Positions 52,237-61,005 of a DNA stretch of 64,000 nucleotides are shown in pieces (the first letter of the stretch is position 1; each line of letters begins with the position of its first letter). Both the position numbers and the translations under genes were made by a program. The notes beneath the pieces are model-generated. The model searched no databases and had not been told where the DNA came from. It saw only the letters and a program-made list of their open reading frames with translations. This DNA is from Alphaproteobacteria bacterium. Lineage in GTDB: Bacteria; Pseudomonadota; Alphaproteobacteria; Paracaedibacterales; CAITNM01. Location: the NCBI GenBank assembly GCA_021298215.1, contig JAJTEE010000005.1:62001-126000 (forward strand). The letters are read 5' to 3'.

Positions 52237-52950
52237 GTGTCTGAAAAAGTTCGTTTAAATAAATACCTTGCCCAATGCGGAGTTTGTTCTCGGCGCGATG
52301 CGGATGCGTATATTGACCAAGGTCGCGTCTGTATTGATGGCAAAATAATCTCGCAGCCAGCACCGCTTGTTGATGGTAGCGAAGCTATTACAGTGGATGG
52401 TGAGCCTATCCGTGCAATACATGATGTGAAAGTGTGGGCGTTTTATAAGCCGGTGGGACTGGTGACAACGCATAAGGATGAGAAAGCGCGCAAAACAGTT
52501 TTTGACCATGTGAAAGAGCAAGGCATTAAGGAACGCGTTATTTCAGTGGGTAGGCTTGATCTTAATTCGGAAGGGCTGTTGCTGCTTACTAATAATGGTG
52601 AATTTGCCCAGTTTGCAGAGTCGCCGAAAACGTTGTGGAAGCGCGTGTACCGGGTGCGCGTGTACGGAGATGTGTCAAAAATTGATGCGGAACAACTACA
52701 AAAGGGCATCACGATTGATGGTGTGCAGTACCGTGAAGTTGAGGTGGAGTTTGAGAAAGATTTCAAACACAAAGGCCAAAACGTGTGGCTACAGGTAACG
52801 CTGGTTGAAGGTAAGAATCGAGAGATTCGCAAAATCATGGAACATTTTGATCTGCAGGTGAATCGCCTTGTGAGGCTAAGCTATGGACCGTATGCGTTAG
52901 GCAATCTTAAGATTGGTGAAGTGAGGCCGGAGCGCGTGTTGAGGGGGTAG
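52237..52950 (+). CDS. rRNA pseudouridine synthase (RluB/RsuA family)
   Basis: 237 residues from a GTG at 52237, three bases after the previous stop. An S4 RNA-binding domain lies at about 4-50 (VRLNKYLAQCGVCSRRDADAYI), followed by VWAFYKPVGLVTTH, the catalytic SVGRLDLNSEGLLLLTNNG (Asp at about 107) and EGKNREIRKIMEHF. Members make pseudouridine in 23S rRNA (RluB, RluE) or 16S rRNA (RsuA). Length and motifs favour an RluB-like enzyme of alphaproteobacteria, although it lacks the long RluB tail. Gene choice within the family is uncertain. Confidence 0.93.
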   Translation: MSEKVRLNKYLAQCGVCSRRDADAYIDQGRVCIDGKIISQPAPLVDGSEAITVDGEPIRAIHDVKVWAFYKPVGLVTTHKDEKARKTVFDHVKEQGIKERVISVGRLDLNSEGLLLLTNNGEFAQFAESPKTLWKRVYRVRVYGDVSKIDAEQLQKGITIDGVQYREVEVEFEKDFKHKGQNVWLQVTLVEGKNREIRKIMEHFDLQVNRLVRLSYGPYALGNLKIGEVRPERVLRG

Positions 52951-52966
52951 ACAGGCTATCCTTAGG

Positions 52967-53578
52967 TTATTTCTTATTACTTTTTTTTCTTTTAATTTTA
53001 TCTGGGTTTTCATAAATCTTGTGATAGTAGCGGTGCATGCACGCATCAATATCTTTGTCAGCAAATTGCTGAGCAATTTTTCCCCAATCTATTTTAGAAC
53101 CGTTGCCATTTTCGTTTGCTAGTAATTCTACGAGTTGTTGATGTTCCTCAGCTGACCAGCATTGATAAACGCGTCGTTTTCTTTGTTTTATTGGGGAAAT
53201 AGCTTCGCTTTTTTGAGTCACAGATGATGCAGGCTGAACGACAAAGGATGCAGCACTAGTATCTTCTGGTAGTTTAGGCTGTTCTTGTGATAGAAGGACT
53301 CTCGTACTTTCAGATTTTTGCTGTTCTTTTCCTTCTTCTTGTTTAGAGGAAGAAAGATTCTCGTCGTTTTTTTGTTGTGATTCAGTTTCTGATGTACGAG
53401 AAGAAGTTGATAAGAAATATCTAATATCAAAATTATCATCTTCGAGGTAAAAATCTTCAGGATTCCATTGAAAAAAGCCATGTTCTGCTGAATGTAGCCC
53501 ATAAGGATCCTCTTCTTGATCCATACCATACAAAAAGCAAAAGGACATAACATAAGCAAAAAATTTCAGCATAAACAA
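52967..53578 (-). CDS. Exported protein with Myb/SANT-like domain
   Basis: 203 residues. The first 18 residues are a signal peptide (MFMLKFFAYVMSFCFLYG). About 19-130 is acidic and Gln/Ser-rich and likely disordered. Residues 137-188 (VYQCWSAEEHQQLVELL ... IDWGKIAQQFADKDIDACMHRYYHKIYEN) fit a Myb/SANT repeat: W141, W165 and the aromatic Y184/Y185, with the WSAEE start and three helices. Clusters KQRKRR (131-136) and KRKKSNKK (196-203) flank it and could be nuclear localisation signals. A eukaryote-like DNA-binding domain on an exported bacterial protein suggests a nucleus-directed effector. Confidence 0.75.
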   Translation of the reverse strand: MFMLKFFAYVMSFCFLYGMDQEEDPYGLHSAEHGFFQWNPEDFYLEDDNFDIRYFLSTSSRTSETESQQKNDENLSSSKQEEGKEQQKSESTRVLLSQEQPKLPEDTSAASFVVQPASSVTQKSEAISPIKQRKRRVYQCWSAEEHQQLVELLANENGNGSKIDWGKIAQQFADKDIDACMHRYYHKIYENPDKIKRKKSNKK

Positions 53579-53691
53579 GATCTTTATTATTTAAATACAC
53601 ATATGAGTGAGTGTACTTCATTTTAAAAATATGATGTCAATGTTTTATCTTGCTTGAACTTAAATCAGCTAAATCGAAAAGGATACTTGCA

Positions 53692-54240
53692 TTATTCGCT
53701 TAGCAAAGTATCTAGTTGTTGTTGGTTAACTTTTTTTAGCGGAGCTTTTAAGCTGTGTAAAAACCGTGCAACTTTTTTTCTTTTAAAAAGAACAGCCTCA
53801 TCTAAGGGAGTTTCTCCTTCAATGATTTTTTCCCCGCGGTGCTTAGTGTAAAAACATCGAATGGAATCTGGGTTATACTCAACAATTGCTTTTACAATAC
53901 TCACCTGACCATAGCGCGCCGCAAGCGTTATAAGATAGGCATTGTAGCTATCCGAATAAGGGTTTGATGCTCCTCGATTTTCTCTAATCAGCCTAATAAT
54001 TTTTGATTCCCTTAAATGCAGCTCTTTAGCATATTCCGGAAAGCATGTGACCATAGTGATGAGTTTTGTTGCTATATCGCCGTATTGTAAACGCGACAAC
54101 GCGATAGAGTCATCCATATGTATTGACCGCCGCGCTGGTAAGAGCAACAAGCCCTCTTCAAGTTCACCATTAGATTCCATACCATAAATATGAGATAAAG
54201 GAAGAAGAAGCAAAAGCTTGAGAAATAAAACAAAACGCAT
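53692..54240 (-). CDS. Exported ankyrin-like protein 1
   Basis: 182 residues. MRFVLFLKLLLLLPLSHIYG is a signal peptide. The C-terminal half has ankyrin-like units: NAYLITLAARYGQVSIVKAIVEYNPD and EGETPLDEAVLFKRKKVARFLHSL, with the ankyrin pattern (TPLxxAxxxg...va..Ll). The first half (ATKLITMVTCFPEYAKELHLRESKIIRLI) is shared with the neighbour at 54338, so the two are tandem paralogues. Ankyrin effectors are common in protist-associated bacteria. Target unknown. Confidence 0.78.
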   Translation of the reverse strand: MRFVLFLKLLLLLPLSHIYGMESNGELEEGLLLLPARRSIHMDDSIALSRLQYGDIATKLITMVTCFPEYAKELHLRESKIIRLIRENRGASNPYSDSYNAYLITLAARYGQVSIVKAIVEYNPDSIRCFYTKHRGEKIIEGETPLDEAVLFKRKKVARFLHSLKAPLKKVNQQQLDTLLSE

Positions 54241-54337
54241 AATAAAATTATTATTTTAATTATTCGTTTTATTAAATCACTGAATAGTTAATAAAATGAT
54301 AAATATGAGATTTTATGTTTTTATTGCTTTAAAAAAA

Positions 54338-54874
54338 CTAATTACCCAACTTGCGCTTTTTGGAATTTATCAAAGCTTTATATTCTTCTTTTGTGGTCTT
54401 TGATTGAGAGGCTCCCAAACTATACAAATACAAAGCTATTGCAGAATTTTTAGAAGTTATAGCTTCATCTAAAGGAGTATTACCCATTCCATCTTTGCAG
54501 TTTTTAGCTTTCTGATCATTTAAAGTAATGGCTTCAACAACATCCAATGCTCCTTGATGAACAGCAGCTGTAATAAGTGGTTTATGATGCTTCTTCAGGT
54601 ACGGATTTGCTTTATCCGGATTTTGGGCCATTAATCTAAAAGCTTTTGCCTTTAATCTTTTGTGTTTTATGGGGTATTTAAGATAGTTCGTAACCATTGT
54701 GGACAATTTGCGGGAAAAATCAGCTTTATGTTGTAATGCAGCTTCATCCTTTTTAGGGTTAATCGTCAGCATTCTACGTATTTTTATTCTTTCCCCTGGA
54801 ATCTCATTATCCGTTGAAAAAACTGCTGAGATTAGTGTAAGAGCTAAAAGAAGCACGGCAGAAACTTTCAACAT
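54338..54874 (-). CDS. Exported ankyrin-like protein 2
   Basis: 178 residues, upstream partner of the gene at 53692. MLKVSAVLLLALTLISAVFS is a signal peptide. KPLITAAVHQGALDVVEAITLNDQ and GNTPLDEAITSKNSAIALYLYSLGAS are ankyrin-type units. SRKLSTMVTNYLKYPIKHKRLKAKAFRLM corresponds to a similar segment in the neighbour. The end is basic (KALINSKKRKLGN). The two genes lie in tandem with a 97-base gap, so duplication is likely. Confidence 0.78.
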   Translation of the reverse strand: MLKVSAVLLLALTLISAVFSTDNEIPGERIKIRRMLTINPKKDEAALQHKADFSRKLSTMVTNYLKYPIKHKRLKAKAFRLMAQNPDKANPYLKKHHKPLITAAVHQGALDVVEAITLNDQKAKNCKDGMGNTPLDEAITSKNSAIALYLYSLGASQSKTTKEEYKALINSKKRKLGN

Positions 54875-55005
54875 AGGAGTTTTTCCTTATAGATTTTTTG
54901 GTCAGGGAAGATAGTAAATAGCATAATTTTAGGAAAATTTAAAATTAATTTCTTATTTTAATTTCGCTTAGATAAAAAAGATGTAGAATAAGGTAGAAAC
55001 AAGCT

Positions 55006-55614
55006 TTAAACATGCTTACTTTTAAGCCGTGCTAGCCATATGGTCGCCTCCCCGCAGTTTGGGTCAGCAATTTTGTGCACGATAACCTTAAAACCATGCT
55101 TTTCTAGTAGCTGATTATATTCATCCGATGATAGGGAAGCGTGATAAAGATTTTCTCCGCCATTTTCACTCCAAACTTCCCCAGCATCAGGTCCTGTCGT
55201 GAACAGCAAAACTCCATTAGCATTCAAAGAATGAGCGAAATTTTTAAAGATGGCTCTTTGATCGGATGGAGGAAGATGAAAAAAGCTATGCCACGCTATG
55301 GTGCAATCAAACTTTTTCTCTATGCTACTGCGCATATCTGCCAATATGAATTTAATCTTTGGGCATCTACTTTTTGCAATTTCTAACATTCTTGCACAAG
55401 CATCAACTCCTGTTACTTGAAAACCAAGATCCGCAAAATACTGACCAATCGGTTCGCCTGTACCGCACCCTAAATCAAGCACCTTAGCATTTGGTTTTAA
55501 ATACGAGATAGCTTGGTCAAGATAAGGTTTTTCAAATAACTCACGAGAACGATGCGTGTCCATCCAATCCGCAATTTTTTCATACGTTTCATAGACATTT
55601 TGATCCGCTTCCAT
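55006..55614 (-). CDS. SAM-dependent class I methyltransferase
   Basis: 202 residues from the ATG at 55614; a GTG at 55629 would add five. VLDLGCGTGEPIGQYFADLGFQVTGVD at about 45-71 is SAM motif I. ILADMRSSIEKKFDCTIAWHSFFHLPPSDQ holds motifs II-III. The family (Methyltransf_11/25) includes many enzymes and the substrate is not predictable. The 5' end meets the pepF stop: a GTG start at 55629 would overlap it, the ATG lies 8 bases beyond. Transcription with pepF is likely. Confidence 0.85.
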   Translation of the reverse strand: MEADQNVYETYEKIADWMDTHRSRELFEKPYLDQAISYLKPNAKVLDLGCGTGEPIGQYFADLGFQVTGVDACARMLEIAKSRCPKIKFILADMRSSIEKKFDCTIAWHSFFHLPPSDQRAIFKNFAHSLNANGVLLFTTGPDAGEVWSENGGENLYHASLSSDEYNQLLEKHGFKVIVHKIADPNCGEATIWLARLKSKHV

Positions 55615-55622
55615 ACACCCGT

Positions 55623-57413
55623 TTAACACAGACTTTCTAGTTCATCGATCATGTTTGAAATCATTTTCAGGCCCCCTTCCCAGAAAGTAGGTTCTTTGAG
55701 GTTGAAGCCAAACGGTTGAAGAAGATCTGCGTAGCCTTTGCTGCCTCCCGCTTTGAGAAGGTTCAAGTACTTTGTTTCGAAACCTTCCGGATGCTTCTGA
55801 TAAAATGCGTACAGAGAGTTTACCAAACAATCGCCAAACGCATAGGCATATACGTAAAATGGTGTATGGATGAAATGGCTGATGTAAGCCCAGAAACTAT
55901 GGGTTACGGGATCAATATGAACTGAGCTTCCCAGTGCTTCTTCTTGGGTGCGTTTCCAGATATTCGCAAGATCATCGGTAGTAAGTTCGCCTTGGCTGCG
56001 CGCTTGATGTACGTGCTGTTCGAAATGATAAAAAGCAATTTGGCGAACCACCGTGTTGATCATGTCGTCAATTTTTCCAGCAAGCAAAGCTTTGCGTTGA
56101 TCAATATTTTTGCATTCACTGAGAAGGTGCTGGAAAGTGAGCATTTCACCAAAAACGGAAGCGGTTTCGGCAAGCGTTAATGGTGTATCAGCGAGTAAAT
56201 AGCCCTGTTCTCGTGCAAGCATTTGGTGCACGCCGTGACCAAGCTCGTGGGCCAGCGTCATGACATCACGACGGCGGCCTTGATAATTTAGAAGGATATA
56301 AGGGTGCACGCTTGGCACCGCAGGATGCGAAAAGGCGCCTGAAGTTTTACCGGGACGAGTTGGTACATCGATCCAGTCTTTATCAAAAAATTCCTGAGCA
56401 ATGTTTGCCACGGTGGGTGAAAAACTATTGTAGGCGTTAAGCACAATGTGGCGAGCTTCGGGCCAAGAGATATGGGCATCATCATCCACCGGGAGTGGCG
56501 CGTTGCGATCCCAATATTCAAGACGATTCATGCCTAACATTTTTGCTTTGAGTTTGTAATAGCGGTGCGAAAGATTCGCGTAGTTTTGGCGCACACAATT
56601 GGCAAGCGTTGCCACCACTTCAGGCTCAATTTGATTATCCAAATGACGGCTACTCTCCGGCGTTGGAAATTGACGCCATCTGTCTTCGATTTCTTTATCC
56701 TTCGCCAACACGTTAGTAACAGTTGCAAATAAGGACAGTTGCGTTTGCAGGCCATTATTTAGGGAATGCGCCGCTTTTTTACGCACATCAGCATCTTTAT
56801 CTCCCATTTTGGTAACCACCGCTTCTAGAGGGAGATTTTCGCCCTCGAAGGAAAGTTGCATGGACGCTAACGTTTCATCGTACAAACGAATCCAAGCCTC
56901 TGCTCCAGTGACGGATTTTTCTACAGCATAGCGTTCAAGTTCTTCACTAAGTTGATGAGGTTGGTATTGACGTGCAACTTTTAGGTAGTGCTCAAACTGA
57001 GCCAGCTCTGGTGTTTCTTTGATAGATGCGTTGACAGAAGTTTCGGGTAACTTTGAAACAGCAAGGCTAAAAAAGACGAGTTGAGCTGCAAGCAATGAAA
57101 TTTTCTCGCGCACTTTTTGAAATAAGGCAGCAAAATCAGGGTTGTTCAAATCCCCATAATACTGAAGAACTGCAAACGTGCTGATTTTTCCCAAAGCTTC
57201 GCTGATTTGTTGGTAGGCTTTGATCGCATTAAGCAGTGTTGTGCCCTTGAGCTCGGCGTTTGTATATTTTTTAACGAAGTCATTAATTTGATTTTCAATG
57301 TTGGTGAAGTCCTCATTGATTTTCGGGTCATTCACGTCTTTGTACAAATCATCTAAATTCCAAGTTGGGTAATCAACAAATCCTTCAATTGCGCTTGCCA
57401 TTGTTTTGCTCAT
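55623..57413 (-). CDS. pepF: Oligoendopeptidase F (M3 family metallopeptidase)
   Basis: 596 residues from the ATG at 57413; an in-frame TTG at 57434 is less likely. Zinc peptidase that cleaves oligopeptides of about 7-17 residues in the cytoplasm. The HExxH motif is LAHELGHGVHQML near residue 380, with the third ligand Glu in TLAETASVFGEML about 25 residues later. YPTWNLDDLYKD at the start and SFWAYISHFIHTPFYVYAYAFGDCLVNSLY near the C-terminus are family marks. Complete. Followed directly by the methyltransferase gene. Confidence 0.94.
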   Translation of the reverse strand: MSKTMASAIEGFVDYPTWNLDDLYKDVNDPKINEDFTNIENQINDFVKKYTNAELKGTTLLNAIKAYQQISEALGKISTFAVLQYYGDLNNPDFAALFQKVREKISLLAAQLVFFSLAVSKLPETSVNASIKETPELAQFEHYLKVARQYQPHQLSEELERYAVEKSVTGAEAWIRLYDETLASMQLSFEGENLPLEAVVTKMGDKDADVRKKAAHSLNNGLQTQLSLFATVTNVLAKDKEIEDRWRQFPTPESSRHLDNQIEPEVVATLANCVRQNYANLSHRYYKLKAKMLGMNRLEYWDRNAPLPVDDDAHISWPEARHIVLNAYNSFSPTVANIAQEFFDKDWIDVPTRPGKTSGAFSHPAVPSVHPYILLNYQGRRRDVMTLAHELGHGVHQMLAREQGYLLADTPLTLAETASVFGEMLTFQHLLSECKNIDQRKALLAGKIDDMINTVVRQIAFYHFEQHVHQARSQGELTTDDLANIWKRTQEEALGSSVHIDPVTHSFWAYISHFIHTPFYVYAYAFGDCLVNSLYAFYQKHPEGFETKYLNLLKAGGSKGYADLLQPFGFNLKEPTFWEGGLKMISNMIDELESLC

Positions 57414-57515
57414 TTTGTGTTTTTCAAGTCCCAATTTAGAACAAGGGATTAACTTTACACAAGCTGCCTACTGCTATTTTCTTACTTCAGAGCAATCGTA
57501 GCTTAACTCATAAAA

Positions 57516-58409
57516 TTAGCTGTAGAAATTATGCTTGGCTACAGCGGCGCGCATATCAAAGACTTTGATAGTGAATACACTGCCTTGAATACCAAATTTA
57601 ACTTCCATTATTGGATCGTGAGAAATGAGATTGCTTGGATGAGATTCTTGATAGATGTCGCGAGAAGTTTGTTCAACTCGGTGCTTGTCTAGAAAAAAAT
57701 TCTTTTTAGGAGGTATCCTTAAAAATAGCTCCTGCTGATGTGGATCAACGTGCAAAACAAAAGGAATATTTTCTGGAAAATGTGAGAAATTTTCTTCTAC
57801 CCCTTCGTCTCTATCTGCTAGAGAAAAGGGCAACGTATTGGAAAGAATGATGTGAAGCTTTCCGCCATCAGGATACGTATTTAACCTACGGCGCACTCCC
57901 AATTTTAAATCAAAACATGTTTCTGTAGAAATCCACTGTTGTACTGAATTTGGAACTAATTCTTCTTCATGACTATTGCCGAATAAATACAGGGAGTTGG
58001 CTTTTAAGAGAGCATCAGCTTCATCCTTATATGTCATTTTACGATACTTTCCAATGATTTGTCCTCGAGTATAGATAAATGTTTCATTTGCAAAAGTGCT
58101 GTATCTTACATCAGGATTAATTCTACTAAGAAGTTCTCTGGAATCACCTACGCCAACAGCTTCAAATATTTCATGAGAAGATACATCTCTCCAACGTGTT
58201 GCTAAAGATTGGAATCCAGTTATAAATTCTTGACCAGATATTTGCTGAGTGTGGTTGTGCAAGAAATTTACATAAAAAATCGTTTGTGGTTTGTGTCGAG
58301 AAAGTGAGTAAAAAAGATCGAAAAGTTCAGTTAATTGCTCTTGTGAAAGCGGAGAGTATGCTTCACGCGCCCCCTTACAATCCTTATTCCATGCCTTCCC
58401 GAAAAACAT
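57516..58409 (-). pseudogene. Nitrilase-like domain, C-terminal part of a frameshifted gene
   Basis: 297 codons. GKYRKMTYKDEA (Lys at 124) and WISTETCFDLKLGVRRRL (Cys at 165) are the nitrilase-superfamily Lys and Cys sites, and SVQQ, LFGN fit. The third catalytic residue, a Glu in CIVVFNE, lies immediately upstream of this ATG in the same frame, with no start codon before it. So the ATG at 58409 cannot be the true start. The frame is open back to a TGA at about 58457, inside the end of the gene at 58441. That gene and this one were probably a single exported protein of about 530 residues. Confidence 0.68.
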
Positions 58410-58440
58410 TTCATTAAAGACAACTATGCAATTGCTATCT

Positions 58441-59109
58441 CTAATGATGCTGCTTCATTTTAGATTGCAACTCATCATCAAAGTATTTTGATATTTTTGT
58501 AACATCAATGTACTCAAGAAGCTGCTTTTGGAGAACCATATTTCCCTTGGTATTTCTCTTTAAATCATCTCCAGCAACATAAGTGCTTTTTTTATTAGCT
58601 GGCACAAAAGCAGCAATTTCTCTAGAAGAATTAGCTATAACAGATGATATAAGTACTTTTACGTCTTCTATTGTTTGGCAACGCAATAGATCATTTTGTA
58701 TTTGGGGAATTGTAAAGAAGAAATCAAAATCACTTTTTCTTTTTAAGTACTCATGTAAAATACTAGCATGGCTTGCATCAGAGCATTCAATAAAAGGCTG
58801 AAGCTGCGCATAGAACTGATCTTTAATCGTACGGTATTGATTAAAGAGCAGTTCTTTACTTTCAACATATTCCATTAAGGTGCGGTCTAATTCGTTTGGT
58901 AAATCAAAAATTCGGCATAAAGCATTAAAGACTAAACTTTTCTGTTCTTCGGTAAGTTGTGGATAATCAATATCTTCTGGAGTTTCACGCGCAATGGTAA
59001 TGATATAAAAAGGTTTAGTATTTACAGATTCAAAAAAATCTTTTGAAATCTCAGCTGCATAAACACCGAAATAAAAGAACCAAAGCAACAAACTTTTTAT
59101 TTTCTTCAT
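58441..59109 (-). pseudogene. Exported protein, N-terminal part of the frameshifted nitrilase-like gene
   Basis: 222 codons ending in KMKQHH. MKKIKSLLLWFFYFGVYAAE is a signal peptide. The rest is helical: LTEEQKSLVFNALCRIFDLPNELDRTLMEYV, ILHEYLKRKSDFDFFF. The end of this frame overlaps the extended nitrilase frame by about 16 bases. Removing one base around 58441 would join KMKQHH to RDSNCIVVFNEMFFGKAW. If intact, the helical N-terminal domain would precede the nitrilase domain. It may also still be translated as a separate protein. Confidence 0.65.
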
Positions 59110-59130
59110 GCTTTGTTCTAATTCTATCTT

Positions 59131-59562
59131 TTATTTCGGTTCACTCAATAGAACAAAATGAAAAGTTGAGCGCCCATCATTTGTCTCTTTATCTTCTCTA
59201 ATTATATAACCTGGCAAAGGAGATACTTTGGCAGAGTCTTTATCCCAAAAGATTGAAAATTCTTTTTTAGCCTGAGAAGCTTCATCTATCACTTCAAATG
59301 TGATTTTGTTGAGCCCTTTGTGATCAAGCTTATCTTTAAAGTATCTATTGAGTAAAATAGAAACCCCGCAATGCATTGAATCTTCCGGTTCAATTTCAGA
59401 CTCTTCTCCGATATCTACGTTGGATAATATCGAGTAACTCTCATCTATTCCTGTTATAATTACAAGATGGCCACTCTTGTTTTGCAGATCAATTTCTAGG
59501 TCAGTAGAACTCGCATGCAGGTAAGTAGCAAACCCTAAAAAAATTGCTAGAGTTTTTAACAT
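59131..59562 (-). CDS. Exported protein of unknown function
   Basis: Unrecognised 143-residue protein. MLKTLAIFLGFATYLHAS is a signal peptide. The mature part is acidic and beta-rich (IDLQNKSGHLVIITGIDESYSIL, ITFEVIDEASQAKKEFSIFW, RSTFHFVLLSEP), suggesting a small beta sandwich. It lies 21 bases upstream of the split nitrilase-like gene on the same strand, so it may have been co-expressed with it. Confidence 0.65.
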   Translation of the reverse strand: MLKTLAIFLGFATYLHASSTDLEIDLQNKSGHLVIITGIDESYSILSNVDIGEESEIEPEDSMHCGVSILLNRYFKDKLDHKGLNKITFEVIDEASQAKKEFSIFWDKDSAKVSPLPGYIIREDKETNDGRSTFHFVLLSEPK

Positions 59563-59749
59563 GGAACACTCCTAAATTTTATTGCTAAGGAATTATACAC
59601 CATTACCAAGAAAAATTGATAAAAATATTTGTAATAAAATATTTTTTTTTGCTACTTAAATAATATGGATCCACAAACACAGGATTATGGGATTTTGTGT
59701 TTAATGTTCTTGCGAATATTATGATTCTTCGCTATATTTTTGCAACAAG

Positions 59750-59755
59750 TATAAT
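59750..59755 (+). promoter_or_regulatory. Candidate -10 box for rpmF-plsX-fabH
   Basis: A perfect TATAAT at 59750-59755, 37 bases before the rpmF ATG, in a very AT-rich upstream region. No clear -35 partner was found, so the assignment is tentative. An AAGGAG ribosome site follows at 59776-59781. Confidence 0.45.
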
Positions 59756-59791
59756 TTTTTACCTGAAAAGCTGTAAGGAGCTTTAAATTAA

Positions 59792-59992
59792 ATGGCTGTT
59801 CCTAAGAAGAAAACATCCCAATCACGTCGTAATATGCGTCGTTCTCATGATGCTTTAACGTCTGCTAATGTACAAGAATGCCCTAACTGTGGTGCGGCGA
59901 AATTATCGCATCATGTGTGCTCATCATGCGGTCATTACAAAGGGCGCCAAGTATTGAAATTACGTAACGCAGTTGTGGATACAGAAGAGTAA
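59792..59992 (+). CDS. rpmF: 50S ribosomal protein L32
   Basis: 66 residues beginning [26 protein letters not shown] with CSSCG further on are the zinc-binding Cys pairs. Standard bL32 sequence. First gene of the rpmF-plsX-fabH cluster typical of proteobacteria, which links ribosome and membrane lipid synthesis. It ends 8 bases before plsX. Confidence 0.97.
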   Translation: MAVPKKKTSQSRRNMRRSHDALTSANVQECPNCGAAKLSHHVCSSCGHYKGRQVLKLRNAVVDTEE

Positions 59993-60000
59993 TCATACCG

Positions 60001-61005
60001 ATGAAAACTTGCATCGCTATTGATGCCATGGGGGGCGATAAAGCCCCTAAAATCGTTTTTGAGGGCCTAGAGCTTTTCATCAAAAACCATCCTAATGTTG
60101 ATATTGAATTTTTAGCTTTTGGTCAGGAATCTGTGATGACTTCGTTCATGACGCCTGAACTTAGTAAACATGTTAGATTACACCACGCAGAAGAAGTCAT
60201 TACTGGGCAATTAAAACCTGCATTAGCTGTGCGTATGGGGCGTCGCCCCAGTATGGGAATGGCTATTGATGCGGTGAATCAAGGTATTGCGCATGCGGTC
60301 GTTTCGGCTGGCAATACCGGCGCTTTCATGGCGCTTTCTAAAATTATTCTTAAAACTTTCGACGGTATCGACCGTCCTGCGATCCCTGCCCTTATTCCAA
60401 GCGATAAAGGCTGCACCTTGGTGCTTGATTTAGGAGCGAATATTGAATGTAGCGCTGAAAATTTGGTGCAGTTCGCGGTGATGGGTTCTGCGTACATGCG
60501 CAAATTGATGAATATTGAAAATCCAAGCGTTGGCATTTTAAACGTGGGTAGTGAAGATTTAAAAGGCAACCAAATTGTCCAAGCAGCTGCACATTTCTTG
60601 CGTGACCATCCGCTGGTAAATTTTCACGGGTTTGTAGAAGGCGATGACATTGCGAAAGCCACTGTTGATGTAGTAGTGACTGATGGATTTACAGGCAATA
60701 TCGTGCTTAAAGCGATTGAAGGAACCGTGCGACTTTTTGCGAAACAATTAAAGAAGAGTTTAAGTGGAACGGTTCTAGGTAAAATTGGCGCGCTGATGGC
60801 AAAACCATCGTTGGCTGATTTCAAGCGATTCATTGATCCGCGCCTTTACAATGGCGCTATGTTTCTGGGATTACGTAGCATCGTGATTAAAAGTCACGGC
60901 GGCACTGATGGGGTTGGCTTTGCGAATGCCGTGCAAGTTGCCGATGAAATGGTACGTCGTAATGTTATCCCTGATTTACAAGCTGGACTTGAGGGTATTC
61001 AATAG
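60001..61005 (+). CDS. plsX: Phosphate acyltransferase PlsX
   Basis: 334 residues. Converts acyl-ACP to acyl-phosphate for phospholipid synthesis (peripheral membrane). IAIDAMGGDKAPK at 5-17, SAGNTGAFMALSKIIL at about 100-115, IEGTVRLFAKQL and GTDGVGFANAVQVA are family marks. The stop TAG overlaps the fabH GTG by one base (TAGTG), so translation is coupled. Confidence 0.96.
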   Translation: MKTCIAIDAMGGDKAPKIVFEGLELFIKNHPNVDIEFLAFGQESVMTSFMTPELSKHVRLHHAEEVITGQLKPALAVRMGRRPSMGMAIDAVNQGIAHAVVSAGNTGAFMALSKIILKTFDGIDRPAIPALIPSDKGCTLVLDLGANIECSAENLVQFAVMGSAYMRKLMNIENPSVGILNVGSEDLKGNQIVQAAAHFLRDHPLVNFHGFVEGDDIAKATVDVVVTDGFTGNIVLKAIEGTVRLFAKQLKKSLSGTVLGKIGALMAKPSLADFKRFIDPRLYNGAMFLGLRSIVIKSHGGTDGVGFANAVQVADEMVRRNVIPDLQAGLEGIQ

